Source: Microdochium bolleyi (taxonomy: Eukaryota > Ascomycota > Sordariomycetes > Xylariales > Microdochiaceae). From it: 64,000 nt of DNA. Positions 23,106 through 34,672 of this stretch are shown here, piece after piece. The DNA lies in NCBI GenBank assembly GCA_001566295.1, contig KQ964248.1, positions 1,240,001 to 1,304,000 of the forward strand, read 5' to 3'. The first letter of the stretch is position 1; every line of letters begins with the position of its first letter. The notes under the pieces are model-generated. The model searched no databases and had not been told where the DNA came from. It saw only the letters and a program-made list of their open reading frames with translations. The position numbers and the translations under genes were made by a program.

Positions 23106-25177
23106 TGCTGGACAGGGATTTCGGGTCAGTGATGAGATAGACTGCGATTCCGGGTGCCTGTGTGCGCCGCAAACCAGCTTTAGATTTGAATATTGGGCAA
23201 TGATATGCGCGATTAGGTTTAATGCCAGGGTGAGTGCAACGTGCTGGCTTGCCGGAGAATATTAAGCTGGCCAGGACTAGTTTCCAAGGTTGGCCTCAGA
23301 TCTGCTCGCCAGTGTTGGCGTGGGCGAGAGGTGCTTGTGGAAAAATCAACACAGCATTCAGACAAGACTAGACTTGCAGCATGTCAGGGTTCATGTACGC
23401 AGACATGTCGGTCTCATGCAGCCGGACCGCCATGCAACCAAGCGAGCCTAGGGCGCCAGGCTGGAGGCACTTATGCAAGCACATGTCCTGCTGCCCATGC
23501 TTATGCTTCAACATAAGCAGGCTACCGATGATTCGGGAAGCAGCTCGTTCAGAGAGACCAAGCTAGGTGTATGTGTGAGCCAAGGTGCGCTGCTGCAGAG
23601 GTGCAGGTCGAGTTGTGGCATTCGGGCCGACCAGGGCGGTGGCTTTCGTGGAGTGCACGAGGCAGCCAGGGCCCAGCAGCGCAATTGTGTGGAGGAGGCT
23701 TGGGGACGGCATGTGCTAGCGAGGGGGCCCGCGGTTGGTCTGGAGACGAGAATCCGGGGAACTCTGAGGGAGACGAGGGTGGTGTCGCTGCTTGTTGCAA
23801 AGAAGAAACATGACAGAGCGATGGCAGCCGCAATGGCCCCGAATCTGATCATCACCACCACCACCACCGTGGCTCGTAGCATGAAGGCACTTGTAAGTGA
23901 CAATCACGCCCAGCGCGGTTCTATGTACTCGAGACACGGCAGAGGCCTGTTGAGGAAGGCGACACAGAATCAGGGCAAGCCATGTTGCAGCAGACTGGAC
24001 TCTGCTTGCTGGCGAGTACCTCGCGTGCCAACGTCGACGATGCCTCCCTGCCCTCCTCCGTACCTTCCTAGCGTATGATGCTGTGATTGCAGGGCGATGC
24101 ACGCTCTGGGATATGGGACCGAGCCGGCAGAAAGGGTTGCACCAGAGCGCATGGGCCAGCTCGGGGCGCGCCCCGTGGCGTCCATGGGGGCCCCGTCCAC
24201 ACCCAATCACAAGGCGGCTGTTCCCCAGTGCTGCCGGGTAGCGTCAACGCGAGCCATTCCGCGTCTCCCGATCCTGCCTCGAGCGACAAAAAAAAACCTG
24301 CCCCCCAGTGTCAGTCAGCAGCCGCAGCACGGATAGACTGTACGACACCAGCCGGCGCTCGCCTGCCTGTGGCTAGCGCCCTCAGGCGTCGAGACCACGC
24401 CTCGCCCGCAATCCCGCAATTCGCATGGGATCCCTCTCCACCCGTTTCCTCGCGCTCGCTCCAGCAACGCTCGTGTGCCCCCTCCCAGCGGTACCCGCTC
24501 TCTCATTTCTCCTTCCCAATCCACTCTGCCTCCGCCACAGCGCCTGCTCCATACACCCGACCTCTCTCTCTCTCTCCTCTTCCCCTGCTCTTGCACGCCG
24601 TTGTCACGAAAACTGGCACCGCGACCTCGAATCTACGCAACCGCTGCTGCCGACAGGCTGAGAAGCCTCCCGGGTCCTCGCATCGCTCTCGTGTCGACTG
24701 TACGCTGCTCTTCGGTCTGACGCTCCTGGCGATCGCACGGGAACCACGGCCACGCCTTCCACAACATCAACATCGCATCCCAAACAGCCCGCTGCGCGCG
24801 CATAAGCGACATCGACCCGGCACTCTGTCTTGCCAGATTCAGCTCCGAGTTACGCCCGCCGCTTGCCTGTTTTCTGCCTTTGCTTCCCAACAAGCATAGT
24901 CTCCTCCATCAATCCCTAGACGAAGGGCCGATTCAGACACCCCCGGTCTACTCCAGATCGATCCAACCCTGCTACATACTTGCATCCCCCGCAAACCAGC
25001 AACAACTTACTTGCCTTGGCGAGTGCCCGACCACTCGTCTGCACCGACGTAGACTTCTGCCACACGCCGTCGTCAACACTCCACGCGAGCCTTCCTGCTT
25101 CACACTCAATATTCTGGCAGTCCTGATCGCCTCGAGGCTGTTGGACTGCCTTCAACTTCACAACATCGTCTCTCAAC
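23106..25177. other. 2.07-kb intergenic region and long 5' leader of Zn2Cys6 gene
   Basis: The left part holds the RNase 3' end. From about 24290 to 25177 the sequence is C/T-rich with a (TC)n run at 24562-24576 and many short overlapping ORFs, several starting with ATG. This is typical of the long regulated 5' leaders of fungal transcription-factor genes. A small (CAC)n tract lies at 23853-23868. The 270-codon ORF at 24087-24899 is compositionally biased and has no recognisable domain. Confidence 0.5.
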
Positions 25178-27429
25178 ATGTCGACTACTGCAGTCAAGCG
25201 GGCCTGTGATGCCTGTCATCGCCGCAAGGTCAAGTGTGACGGCATCAACCCCTGCCGCAACTGCGACTCGGCCCAGCTCACGTGTACATACAATGCGATC
25301 CCTCAGAAGAAGGGCCCAAAGGGCTCGCGGGCCAAGGTCATCAGCGAACTCCGCGAGACACAGCGGCAGACAAGCCTCTCCGCTAAGATCCACAACCGTC
25401 TGAACGGTGTCGACAACACGACGACTCCCAACCCGAGTTTGGGCCCAACACCAGGCATGTTGACGAGCGAGCTTGTCAAGGAGTCCATCGAGTTCTACTT
25501 CGCCAACATGTATTCCATCATGCCTATCCTGGATCGTCCCTCGCTCGAGCCCTTGGCCATGTTCCCAGAGCAGAACACCGATACATACTGCTTGTTCACG
25601 TCAATGTCTGCGTTCATGCTGCTGCAGCCCGGTATGAGCATGCCAGGTCTTGACCCCATGCTCGAACATGTCCCAGGCTCGAGCATCGTTGCGGCCACAC
25701 TCCTCATCGAGGAGACACTTCGGGTGCGGAAGAGCCAGGACTTCGCCGGGACCCCTGGCTTCGATAGTCTTTGCACTAGCTTCTTCCTCTACTGCACCAA
25801 CTACGCGCTGGAGCTTCACGATAAGGCTTGGTTCTATCTGCGCGAGGCCGCTACCATGGCCCACATTGCCGGCATGGCCAAGGAAGAGTCATATGCCTCG
25901 CTCAGTACCATGGAGTCGTCGCGTCGTCGCCGGCTTTATTGGCTCTTGTTTGTTGCCGAGAGGTAAGGCTATCCCGTGTCTTTTGATGTGCTCAACTGGA
26001 CCTTGCTGACTTTCGTTTCGTTCTCTGCAGGGCCTACGCACTTAAGTACGACAGGCCAGTATCACTGCCTGCCTCGATTCACCTTCCAACCATGACGGAC
26101 GACCCCACGGATCCTCTGGCACACCAATTGAACCCTTTCGTTCTGCTCGCCAGCCTTTTCCGTCCGTTCGATGATGCGCTCATCTCGTCCTGGAACAAGA
26201 CCCGCGGTGATTGCACGTCGTCATATCTCAGTGCTTTACAGAAGCAATTCTCCAGCCTGATGCCACCGTACATGAACGGACAGGACGCACAGCTTTCCGA
26301 GCTTCGCACAAATCAACAGTGGCTCAAGACCGTCGCCTGGCGCCTCAGCATGCCTAGTGGCTGTGTGCCGCAAGCTGAGGATGGGTCGGGCTACCATCAC
26401 TCCATCGACATGTCCCGGGATCTCATTTCGCTCACCTCGCAGCTCTCAACACAAACTACCGAGTCCCTAGGTGTGCCTTTTGTGTCAAAGCTGTTCAATA
26501 TCTCCTGCGATCTCACCGATGTGCTGTCGATGCAGCCTTCGTCAGGCAGCATGTTTGGGAATGGGCCTCGCGAACAGCTTAACCCACTCTTGCAACTGCT
26601 TTCGACTTTGCGGGGTGGTGAGCATCACTTCCTCCCCCTCCTTCTCCACAAAATCCATGAGCTGCTGCCACGCCTCGTCGATCCGTCACTTCAGAGAGCA
26701 CCAGAAAACACTTGTGGTCTCAACATGAACATTGACATTTTCGACGGCTTCGGCAACGCCGGCATGGCTCAGGCCCCTATGATGGCAGACTTCAAGTCAG
26801 AGCCGTTCACTCCTGCTCAGGTATCGAGGATGGACGACATGGTGGCAGACTCTTCAAGCTCTACTGGCACCGCTGATATGAAGTCGCCTTTCCCCATGGT
26901 AAGCTCGCCGGCCATACTCTCTCCTGGCGGCTTGGAATATCCTCACATGGGCGACTACAATACAATCAACGACATGATGAGCCCGCTGGGTCAAAATCCG
27001 CCGTCTTCGCTTCACCAGCAAAACGGCATGGGTTCACAACATGGACATCAGCAGCACCTGCCGCAACATCAACAGCAACAACACACGCACCAGCAGCACG
27101 GGCTGACACGGCAAACGGTATCCCAGACGCCAAATATACCCAGTCACATACATACGAATCAGAACCAGTCTTCCGGCATGAATCAACAACAGAGCGTCTC
27201 TCCTGGCCAGGCCTATGGGCACCTGAATCAGGGCATGCTCAATCAAGGGTTCAACCGGCAACCCGCGCAAAGGACGAACAGCTACATGATGCACCAGGCC
27301 CCCCACATATCTAGACCCATGAGCGATTATCATCACCTGCAGAATGGCAGTGCAGACAACGTCCCGATGAACACGATGGGTATGAACTCTATGGGCTCGG
27401 CAGAGATGGATTTCAGCACCCTCAGGTAG
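25178..27429 (+). CDS. Zn2Cys6 transcription factor, MAL/AmyR-like class
   Basis: Two exons, 25178-25962 and 26031-27429, give 727 residues; the 68-bp intron joins VAE-R-AYALKY. The N-terminal Zn2Cys6 domain is CDACHRRKVKC...CRNC...LTC at residues 10-37, followed by a basic linker (QKKGPKGSRAKVISELRE). A fungal-specific middle homology region includes ESIEFYFANMYSIMPILDRP and RRRRLYWLLFVAERAYALKY, then RPVSLPASIHLP. The C-terminal third is Gln/His/Met-rich (around QHQQQQHTHQQHG) and probably activates transcription. The layout matches nuclear regulators of starch, maltose or cellobiose use (AmyR, COL-26/BglR class), but I cannot name the target pathway with certainty. It is clearly related to the other Zn2Cys6 gene at 37837-39648. 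Confidence 0.9.
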
Positions 27430-28284
27430 AGATCATGAGCTCTAGTCGAGGCGCGGTGGTTGTCGAGCACTTTATTGTGAACTTTTGGTATATAGATTTC
27501 TGTGTTTTGTTTGATTGACCAGTACATGCGGCTCGCCGGGCCGGGATTCTTTTGGGCGTTCTGGGGCATCTTGTTTTCATCACATAGGATACGGAGTCAA
27601 CTTTCATTCGTCCGAGATGTGTATACTGGGATGGTTGATGAAACTATCTCATGATTTATGGGCTGGGTTGGGAAGGACGACCGGATTGTCAATGAAGGGA
27701 GGACGAATTGCCCACGCACCGAAGCATTTTTGCCAGCACTGTCCCATAGCAAGCAATACTAAATATCATCCACGCGGTGGATGACCAAATATAATTGGAG
27801 TGTGTTCAGACTTGAGTGAGTGCGTTTGATATCGTTGTCGTGCGTGTGGTGTCGATTTGCTTGGTCCGTTGATGTCCTAGGGCACGGATGCTCGACTGGT
27901 GACTTTCGAGAAGCCAAGGCTCGCTCAATGATGGGCCTGTTCCGGTGTCGGGCAGGTTCTGACCTTATACTATGGCACACACATTATTCTGCCCCTGTTC
28001 AAATGCAGGTTTGTTTTGGAACAACTACAACATTCAATGTTGGACTGAGCTCGTCCGGAGGGTGGTGGGGGGTCTATTAACGCGATATCTAGTGGTATAC
28101 ATCAGTCTAAATCGTGCAAGACTCTTTATTCATCCGGGGCCGGGCGGCTACCTGCGACAACGCCTTGCTTTTCCCCTGGTGCTCCCTCTATGCCCCTCTC
28201 TGTGAACTTCCTCTATCATGAGCATAATGCCCAAAGTCATTTTCTCTTGATCATGACTCACGGTACCATCTATACCATTGATCT
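27430..28284. other. Convergent 3' intergenic region
   Basis: 855 bp between the Zn2Cys6 regulator (+) and the FAD oxidoreductase (-). Moderately AT-rich; no gene, tRNA or clear repeat found. Confidence 0.5.
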
Positions 28285-29754
28285 TCATGCACTTGCCACG
28301 GCCTGCTTGGCTATCATGCCGCCTGTAGCAGTGGCTTCAGCCTCCGCGTGGGGATAGACCGCGTTCACCCACTGCGGCACGACCCTATTGAGGAACTTGA
28401 CAAATTTGTAAAAGCCGACGGCGTGCTCGACATTGCCCTCGGGGTCGACGACGCGCTCCGGAAAGGCGATGCCGGCGCCATGCAGCCCTGGGAGGACCTC
28501 TCTGGTTGTCTTGTCCGAGAAGCTGCCCGTCTCGTGGTTGAACAAAGGCGTGATGACGGCCGTTTCACTCTTGGCCAAGGTCATTGTGGGCAGAGTGTCG
28601 GTCGTAAAGCCAACGGCCTGGACGACATAGTCACAAGCAGACGATGAAACCTTCGAGTTGGAAGAGCCAAGGAGGTACTGATGGAACGCCGCAGCCTCAC
28701 TATCAGCCCCGCCAGAGCAGTCTATCCGCTCGACGACCTTGCCGACGGGGCTGGCGGCCAGCACCTGCGGGGTGTCGAGGTTCTCGCGGGCGAACTGCGC
28801 GGCTCGGCCTTTGAGGCCGGTGTTGTCGTAGAGGATCCAGCCGGCGTCCTGGTAGACTGCGTACTTGAGGCCCTTGTCGGCGGGCACGCGGGAGAACCAG
28901 CGCACGCGGAGGTTGGCGTGGGCAGGAGATGTGGTGGCGAGGTTGTACAGGTTCATGAGGACGAGGATGGCCGAGTGGGAGGCGCCAATAACGCCGACTG
29001 TGATGGGACCAGCCTCGGCCTCGGTCGTGATAGTGGCGGTGCGGACGAGGGCCTTTGCCAGCAGAGAGGGCTTGAGGGCCGTGTCGAGCTCGAGGAGCCT
29101 CGGGGTGCTGCTGGGGGACGGGAGGAAGGTCGAGGAGCTGGGTGCTGGCAGGGGCACGAGGGTGGGCGAGGCACCGGTGCAGTAGACTAGGAGCGGCGTC
29201 GTCCGCGTGATGGAGCTGTTGCTGGCTGGGTCGTCGATGGTGACAGACCATTCGCGAGCAGCTTGGTGCCAGCGGGCGGCAGTGACCCTACCCTGGTGGC
29301 GGTCGAGGGCCGGGTGGGCTCCGAGGCCATCGATGAGCATGCTGACCATGTCGCCAGCATAGGCGAGGGAGCATGTGTCGTCAGGCGGGAGGCCCTCGAG
29401 GGCGGTGACGGGGTTCGGGGCCGGTGCGGAGCTGGCGATGCGGGCGAGGGCGGTGCTGGAGCGGGCGAAGTCGACAAAGAGGCGGGTGCGCGTGTTACCG
29501 GGCACCTCACGGTACCGGCGGTTGACGCGGCCGCCCTTGAAGTCCGGATCGACCCAGGCGACAGTCGGCGACGGGGGCAGGTGGTCGAGCAGCGAGCCGA
29601 CTGCTGCCACGCCCGCGGGGCCAGCCCCGACGACGAGGGCGGCGACACGCTGCCGGCGCAGGCCCGACGCGGAGAAGCAGGCCCGGGGGGCAGCACTGAT
29701 GTGAGGCCAGGCCGTGTGCACTGCCGGCCGGCTCAGCACGGGGAGCAGGGCCAT
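28285..29754 (-). CDS. FAD/NAD(P)-binding oxidoreductase with mitochondrial-type presequence
   Basis: A single-exon frame. The start at 29754 gives 489 residues beginning MALLPVLSRPAVHTAWP, a basic presequence lacking acidic residues that fits mitochondrial import. An in-frame ATG at 29808 would add 18 residues. A first Rossmann fold is LVVGAGPAGVAAVGSLLD and a second is GVIGASHSAILVLMNLYNL. The paired folds resemble pyridine-nucleotide-disulfide or ornithine-hydroxylase-like flavoproteins. No CxxxxC redox pair is visible, so it is probably not a disulfide reductase. YVVQAVGFTTDTLP and GLHGAGIAFPERV match the C-terminal FAD-contact region of such proteins. The substrate is unknown. Strong C/G bias at third positions creates long spurious ORFs on the opposite strand. 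Confidence 0.82.
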   Translation of the reverse strand: MALLPVLSRPAVHTAWPHISAAPRACFSASGLRRQRVAALVVGAGPAGVAAVGSLLDHLPPSPTVAWVDPDFKGGRVNRRYREVPGNTRTRLFVDFARSSTALARIASSAPAPNPVTALEGLPPDDTCSLAYAGDMVSMLIDGLGAHPALDRHQGRVTAARWHQAAREWSVTIDDPASNSSITRTTPLLVYCTGASPTLVPLPAPSSSTFLPSPSSTPRLLELDTALKPSLLAKALVRTATITTEAEAGPITVGVIGASHSAILVLMNLYNLATTSPAHANLRVRWFSRVPADKGLKYAVYQDAGWILYDNTGLKGRAAQFARENLDTPQVLAASPVGKVVERIDCSGGADSEAAAFHQYLLGSSNSKVSSSACDYVVQAVGFTTDTLPTMTLAKSETAVITPLFNHETGSFSDKTTREVLPGLHGAGIAFPERVVDPEGNVEHAVGFYKFVKFLNRVVPQWVNAVYPHAEAEATATGGMIAKQAVASA

Positions 29755-30742
29755 CGGGGAACGAGGATATCTTGACGCGGGAAAAGACAGCAAGAAAGCA
29801 GAAAGCAAGACGGCGGCGGCCCCGGCGCGGGAGTGAAGAAGGGCCGCCGCAGACCGGAGCGGCGATTCCGTCCCACTACACTAGGCGTAGTATGGCGTGA
29901 GCAGTGGCGTGCTTTGCATCTTGCTGAGTCATGCTCGCCTCGAGCCGGAAGCTTCAGCTCCTCCGTTCCTCACCACAAACACAGCTCATCACACGCGCCT
30001 CTTTCCTTGGACAAGAGTGGGGGTTGTCCCGTGCGGAGCGAGCGAGATGGAGTCGGGATTGGCCTTCTCCGGAGGCAAATACGTTATTTTTGGCACCAAC
30101 AAAATGCACGCTAGGCGGTAGAGGGCAGACGCCGGATTGGTGGTACTGCATTCACGACGTCACTCTGCTGACCTCGATACAACACAACTCTATCGTCTCT
30201 TGAAGATCCAATGTGCCCCCCCTCTAAGTCACGGGCTGCGGAGTACGCATGGCACAACCCACACGTGGCATCCCCCGGCCGGCTTCCAGAACGGGGCCGT
30301 TGTGAGCTCACAGTGCTGCTGATCACGTCCCCTAGCGGTCCATCCATGCTCGATGGAATGGGAACCTCGTGCCCTGCCATTCTTAGAAACATCAATCCTT
30401 CTGTCGCCGATCACTACGATTCGCACCATGTGATTGTGCCGTATACAAACAAGACCTATCCTGTCCACCATGCCACTATACAACACTCTGCTTCCCGAAG
30501 TCCTTCATCGACGTCCCTCACATGCCCCGAATGTGTTGTACCATCACAGAGAACCTGTCAGGCTGATGTCAAGTAGCACTGGCTCTGTCTCCCTGTCTCT
30601 TACAACAAAACATATGTCGCCTGCCGTTTTCGGCAACACGAGCTTGTCTGAGCGTCCACCACGTCGATTGTCCACGGCAGCCTTCTATCTCCGGCGTCTC
30701 AACTCTGTCGCTCGCGCTTCCTGCTAGCTATATAAAGCCACA
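29755..30742. other. Divergent intergenic region
   Basis: Nearly 1 kb between the FAD oxidoreductase (-) and the rhodopsin-domain gene (+). A TATATAAAG element lies at 30729-30737. No supported gene; small ORFs lack features. Confidence 0.5.
30729..30737 (+). promoter_or_regulatory. TATA-like box immediately upstream of the rhodopsin-domain gene
   Basis: TATATAAAG ends only 5 bp before the proposed ATG at 30743. If it works as a TATA box, transcription would begin downstream of that ATG. It may therefore be non-functional, or the true translation start may lie further 3'. Confidence 0.35.
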
Positions 30743-32570
30743 ATGCCTACCAGAACAGAGATACATCATCTACTCACAGCTCACGACAACCTGGGCGAGC
30801 CCATACCGACCTGGAACCACCCAGAGTGTGTTTACGCCTTGACCATAACCTTCATGGTGTGTGCCATGATTTGGGCTGTGTCTGACTCCTCGTCGGCAAA
30901 AACCTGGCTTAAGAGACTGATTTGACTCGCATACAGGTCTTGGCGACAGTCTGTGTCGCGCTCCGCATCTTCACACGTGTGAAGCAGCACTGTATTGGCT
31001 GGGATGATTACATCCTCATGGCTACCAGAGTGGCAGCGACAGCCTGCTCTGTCGCCGTGCTCCACTGTAGGTATTCTGGGCCCTTTTCTCCGTGCTCGCA
31101 CTTCACGAGCTGACAGGACGCTCTTTTTTTCTCTCTCTCTTTTTAGCCGTGTCGCATGGCCTGGGTCAGCACTTCTCGCAGTTAGGCACAGGCACCATGA
31201 TAGCATTTCAAAAGGTGAGATCACTGCCAGCTATCGAGTTGCCGGTATCACCACTACGTCAGAACTGACACTCGTGTGGGCAGGACTTCTATATTGCACT
31301 CCTCATGTACATCGTCTCGACAGCTCTTGTCAAGGTGTGTTTCTTGACACAGTACTTTCGCATATTCGAAGCCGGCACGACAATTAGGATGGTGTGCTGG
31401 ATCTGCCTCACTGTCTCGGCGCTATGGGGGATAGCCTTCTTCATCATCGGTGCTGCACCTTGTGTGCCACTGTCTGCCTTCTTTGACTGGACCATCGACG
31501 CTCGCTGCTACGGCTACGGGTCAAGGAACTACAATGAACTGTATGTTGCAGCTCCAGAACCAAAGCAGGTGCCGTTGCAGGGGAGCTAATCATGACTTGG
31601 TTTAGCTTTGCTACTTTCGTGGCGCACTCGTCACTCAACTCACTGCTCGATTTGATCGTGCTCGCCATCCCATTGCCGATGTATCTCCAGAAGAAAACTA
31701 CATCGTGGAAGCAACGGGCATCAATTGCGAGCCTATTTGGCTTTGGTATTCTGTATGCCCACTATCCCTTCTGGAAGGCCTTGGCTCTCCACTCGCTTCC
31801 TGTACTGACATTACTGGGCAGTGTCTTCGGCATCTCGATCTGGCGCTTGGGAAGTATAGTTGGGCACAGAGCGGCGACCTGGCCCGTCATGGATCCGACG
31901 TGAGTTCAAGCCTGCAGACTAATGCTTTCCCGCAAAGAGAGTACGCATTGACCCAAGTCACAGCTGGTATGCTTGCTCCGCCATCGTCCTCGCCGTGGTC
32001 GAGGTTGATATGGCTAGCATGTGCGCGTCCATCCCCATCTTCTGGCCCATACTGCAGGATGGCTGGGGCAGGATCTTTGTGACGCAGGAGATTGAAATCG
32101 TCCACGAGTCTCGGCTGTCCGGCGATACACAATATGGTGGCTCCGGACGTGGCAGCATGTTTCTGCATACTCGGCAAGGTAGCGATTGCAGTACCAAGCT
32201 TGTCAACCTTGCAAAGATGCCGCAGCCGCCTCCCAGAGCCCACAGCGAGGACCCGTTGCTGCAGCAAGATCCCGCGCTAAACGCTCTTGCCGGGAGCGGG
32301 TGGGAGCTGCAGGCACATTGCGAGTCACAGGTCACCTCGCATGAGAAGCAGGGATGTGTTTGGGCACAAGAACGATACAGACACGGACATGTCAGCCCGA
32401 GGAGTCATCTGAGCAGTAGCTTGAGGTATAGCCCGGAAGCTTTCGATGCGGAGATGCCCAGCTCGATAGCTGAACGCTCGAATACGTCGCAGACCTTGTA
32501 CGACGATGTCGGTGTAGGAGAGTTACGGGCAAAACTCCTGTCCAGGCCAAGGAACTGGCCACCTCTATAG
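30743..32570 (+). CDS. Rhodopsin-domain seven-helix membrane protein (PTH11/SAT4-like)
   Basis: Seven exons join without a phase error into 466 residues: 30743-30856, 30937-31066, 31147-31214, 31284-31540, 31606-31752, 31822-31899, 31964-32570. Junction peptides include TFM-VLATVCVALRIF, VLH-S-VSHGLGQH, NYNE-L-FATFVAH, FGI-L-VFGISIWR and DP-T-WYACSAIV. Signature pieces of the fungal rhodopsin domain are RIFTRVK...IGWDDYILM, FYIALLMYIVSTALVKV, and the final helix VEVDMASMCASIPIFWPIL. A hydrophilic cytoplasmic tail of about 130 residues follows. No CFEM module precedes it, so this is the short class. Such proteins are candidate GPCRs in surface or host sensing (PTH11) or simply integral membrane proteins of unknown role. 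Confidence 0.87.
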
Positions 32571-33073
32571 CCACATGCTTGAGTCTCTGAATATTAGCAT
32601 AGTCGTGTGCCCATGACTCAAAAAAAGCCAACTTAAATATTGTAATGAGAATAGACTTTAAAGCCGTATAGCTGTAGGTGTTTGACGGCTTATCCAGTAT
32701 TAGAATGATAACTGAAGGATACACGTCTGATTGAAGCTAGTCGGGATGCAGGTGTAGCTGATTGTAACAGTTTTATATGATCTCGCGCTCCCCCTATAGA
32801 ACAGAATGCCAGGTAAGACCCATGATTGATTCGAGCTATCTGGAGTACACTTCACTTGGCACCTGACAGATATCATCATAGCCCCAATGGCAGATAGACA
32901 CTGCATGACAGAAGGAACTGGTATTCAAACCCATGAAAATTGGTTCTATTAGTCTGGTAAAAACTATCGATCTACCTTGAACTTTTGAGTAGATATCCGT
33001 GTCCTATCGTGACTATGGTCACGCCTACAGGCAGGTGTAGACACTGACCAGGAAGTATTGGAGTTGTGGACAA
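32571..33073. other. Convergent 3' intergenic region
   Basis: 503 bp, noticeably AT-richer than the flanking genes, lying between two stop codons. Nothing recognisable. Confidence 0.5.
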
Positions 33074-34672
33074 CTAGTACTTGAAGCGGAAGTCCAGTCT
33101 CTTGTTACCTTCGGCCTCGCGGGCAACAGTGTCGTTCTGGTAGGCGAGTCTCTCCTCGGGGGTCATTACCTCCCACTTCTTCTCCTTCTGCTTATTAAGG
33201 TGGGCGAGGTAGTACCTCTGCACGAAGAAGACAAGAAGAGACAAGGAGCAGATGGAGACGAGCACCGTGTTTCCTGTCTTGTAGTAGTTCTTCTGATCCC
33301 AGGAGCGGTAGATCTGGGAGCCGATGAGGGAGCCAATCTGGACAATAACGTTGTAGGTGGCTGCCGTGATTGCACGCTTTTTGACATCAAAGGTGTTTTC
33401 GGAGATCCAAGATGAGACCAAGGGATGGAAGTACGGGTAGCCGCTGATTAGGGTGATGAGACTGTAGCGACCCCATTCATTGCCACCATCGGGGATGGTG
33501 AGGAGTGCAGTCAGGAGGGGAAGGATCCAAGCCTCGCCAAAGAAGCAGTGCCAGGCGCGCTCGTTGAAGTACTCGCTCGAATGGGCCAGGCACATCATGG
33601 TGATGATCTGGAGGGCCGCGGAAGGCGCCGTGAGCATGTTGGACTTGAGGGTGCTGAAGCCGAAGCTCTTCAGGGAGTAGGAGAGATAGGCCTGGACGGG
33701 GGTGGCGGGGATATAGGCGACGAGGCCGACGAAGTAGAGACCCCACATGGACTTGTCGCTCCAGGCAGCCTTGACATCCTTCCAGGTGGCGGGCTCCTTA
33801 AGGGCGGTAAGACCCTTGGCAGGATCGTCGCGCAGGATGCGGTTGATCATGATGGCCTCCTCGCGCTCCGTGTACCACGACTTGCGATGAAGGACAGAGC
33901 TGGTTTGGGTCGGCGAGACGGGCAGGTAGATGATGGAGATGAAGCCGATGAGGAAGGTCAAGAGACCCTCGACCAGGAAGAGCCAGAACCAGCCAGGATG
34001 GCCGCCAATGCCCTGCATCTCGAGAAAGCCGGCGCCGAGAAGGGCCGAGATGACGCGGGCAATGTTGAGGGTGGCCCAGAAGGCGGCGAGCCGGACGCTG
34101 AGCTCCTTGGAGGTGTAGTAGTACGTGGCCATGAGGATGACACCGGGGATGAAGCCACCCTCGAAACCGCCAATCAGCGCACGGGTGACATAGAAGCCGG
34201 TGCGGTCGGTCATGAAGGCCTGAGCCCAGCTGACGGTACTCCAGCACATCATGAGGATGGGGAGGACGATGTGGAAGCCGTAGCGCTTCGTGATGAACTG
34301 GACGGGGAACTCGGCAGCGAGGAAGGCGACCAGCTGGATCGTGGTTCCGTTATTGTAGTCGTCGGTCGAGAGATTGAGATCCTTGAGGATGGTGCCGGCA
34401 AGCGCATTGGAGAGGTTGCCACGGTCGAGCTGGAGGCCGAAGAACATGACGCAGAGCCAGATGAGGAGCTTGATGTCGGTCTTACGGACGACGCGTGCCT
34501 CCTCCTCTGGGGTCCAGGTGACGTCGGGGTCCCAGCGGTGGCCGCCTTCGTAGGAATCGTGAGGAGGGACAAAGCTGTGGAGGTTCTCACGGCCGACGGC
34601 GACGGCCTTGGGGTCGTCGTTGACCTGGTGGACCGAGACGGGCCGGGCCGCCTCGATGTTGTCGGTGCCCAT
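33074..34672 (-). CDS. MFS transporter, anion:cation symporter (Dal5/allantoate permease) family
   Basis: An intronless frame of 532 residues starts MGTDNIEAARPVSVHQ at 34672. The open frame extends to 34765, but that segment is low-complexity leader. About twelve membrane helices are visible, for example LIWLCVMFFGLQLDRGNLSNA (first), FLAAEFPVQFITKRYG and GFEGGFIPGVILMATYYYTS. The DRGNLSNA signature at helix 1 and the RALIGGFEGGFIPG motif define the fungal Dal5-like family, which imports small organic anions such as allantoate, nicotinate, vitamins, dipeptides or sulfonates. It is divergent from a TauD-type dioxygenase, sharing a 985-bp spacer. That pairing suggests a substrate cleaved by the dioxygenase, such as a sulfonate. 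The opposite strand carries a 382-codon shadow ORF. Confidence 0.92.
   Translation of the reverse strand: MGTDNIEAARPVSVHQVNDDPKAVAVGRENLHSFVPPHDSYEGGHRWDPDVTWTPEEEARVVRKTDIKLLIWLCVMFFGLQLDRGNLSNALAGTILKDLNLSTDDYNNGTTIQLVAFLAAEFPVQFITKRYGFHIVLPILMMCWSTVSWAQAFMTDRTGFYVTRALIGGFEGGFIPGVILMATYYYTSKELSVRLAAFWATLNIARVISALLGAGFLEMQGIGGHPGWFWLFLVEGLLTFLIGFISIIYLPVSPTQTSSVLHRKSWYTEREEAIMINRILRDDPAKGLTALKEPATWKDVKAAWSDKSMWGLYFVGLVAYIPATPVQAYLSYSLKSFGFSTLKSNMLTAPSAALQIITMMCLAHSSEYFNERAWHCFFGEAWILPLLTALLTIPDGGNEWGRYSLITLISGYPYFHPLVSSWISENTFDVKKRAITAATYNVIVQIGSLIGSQIYRSWDQKNYYKTGNTVLVSICSLSLLVFFVQRYYLAHLNKQKEKKWEVMTPEERLAYQNDTVAREAEGNKRLDFRFKY

Noticed and set aside
24087..24899. 270-codon ORF upstream of the first Zn2Cys6 gene
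   Set aside because: Low-complexity, C/T-rich leader sequence with Pro/Ser/Arg bias and no domain.
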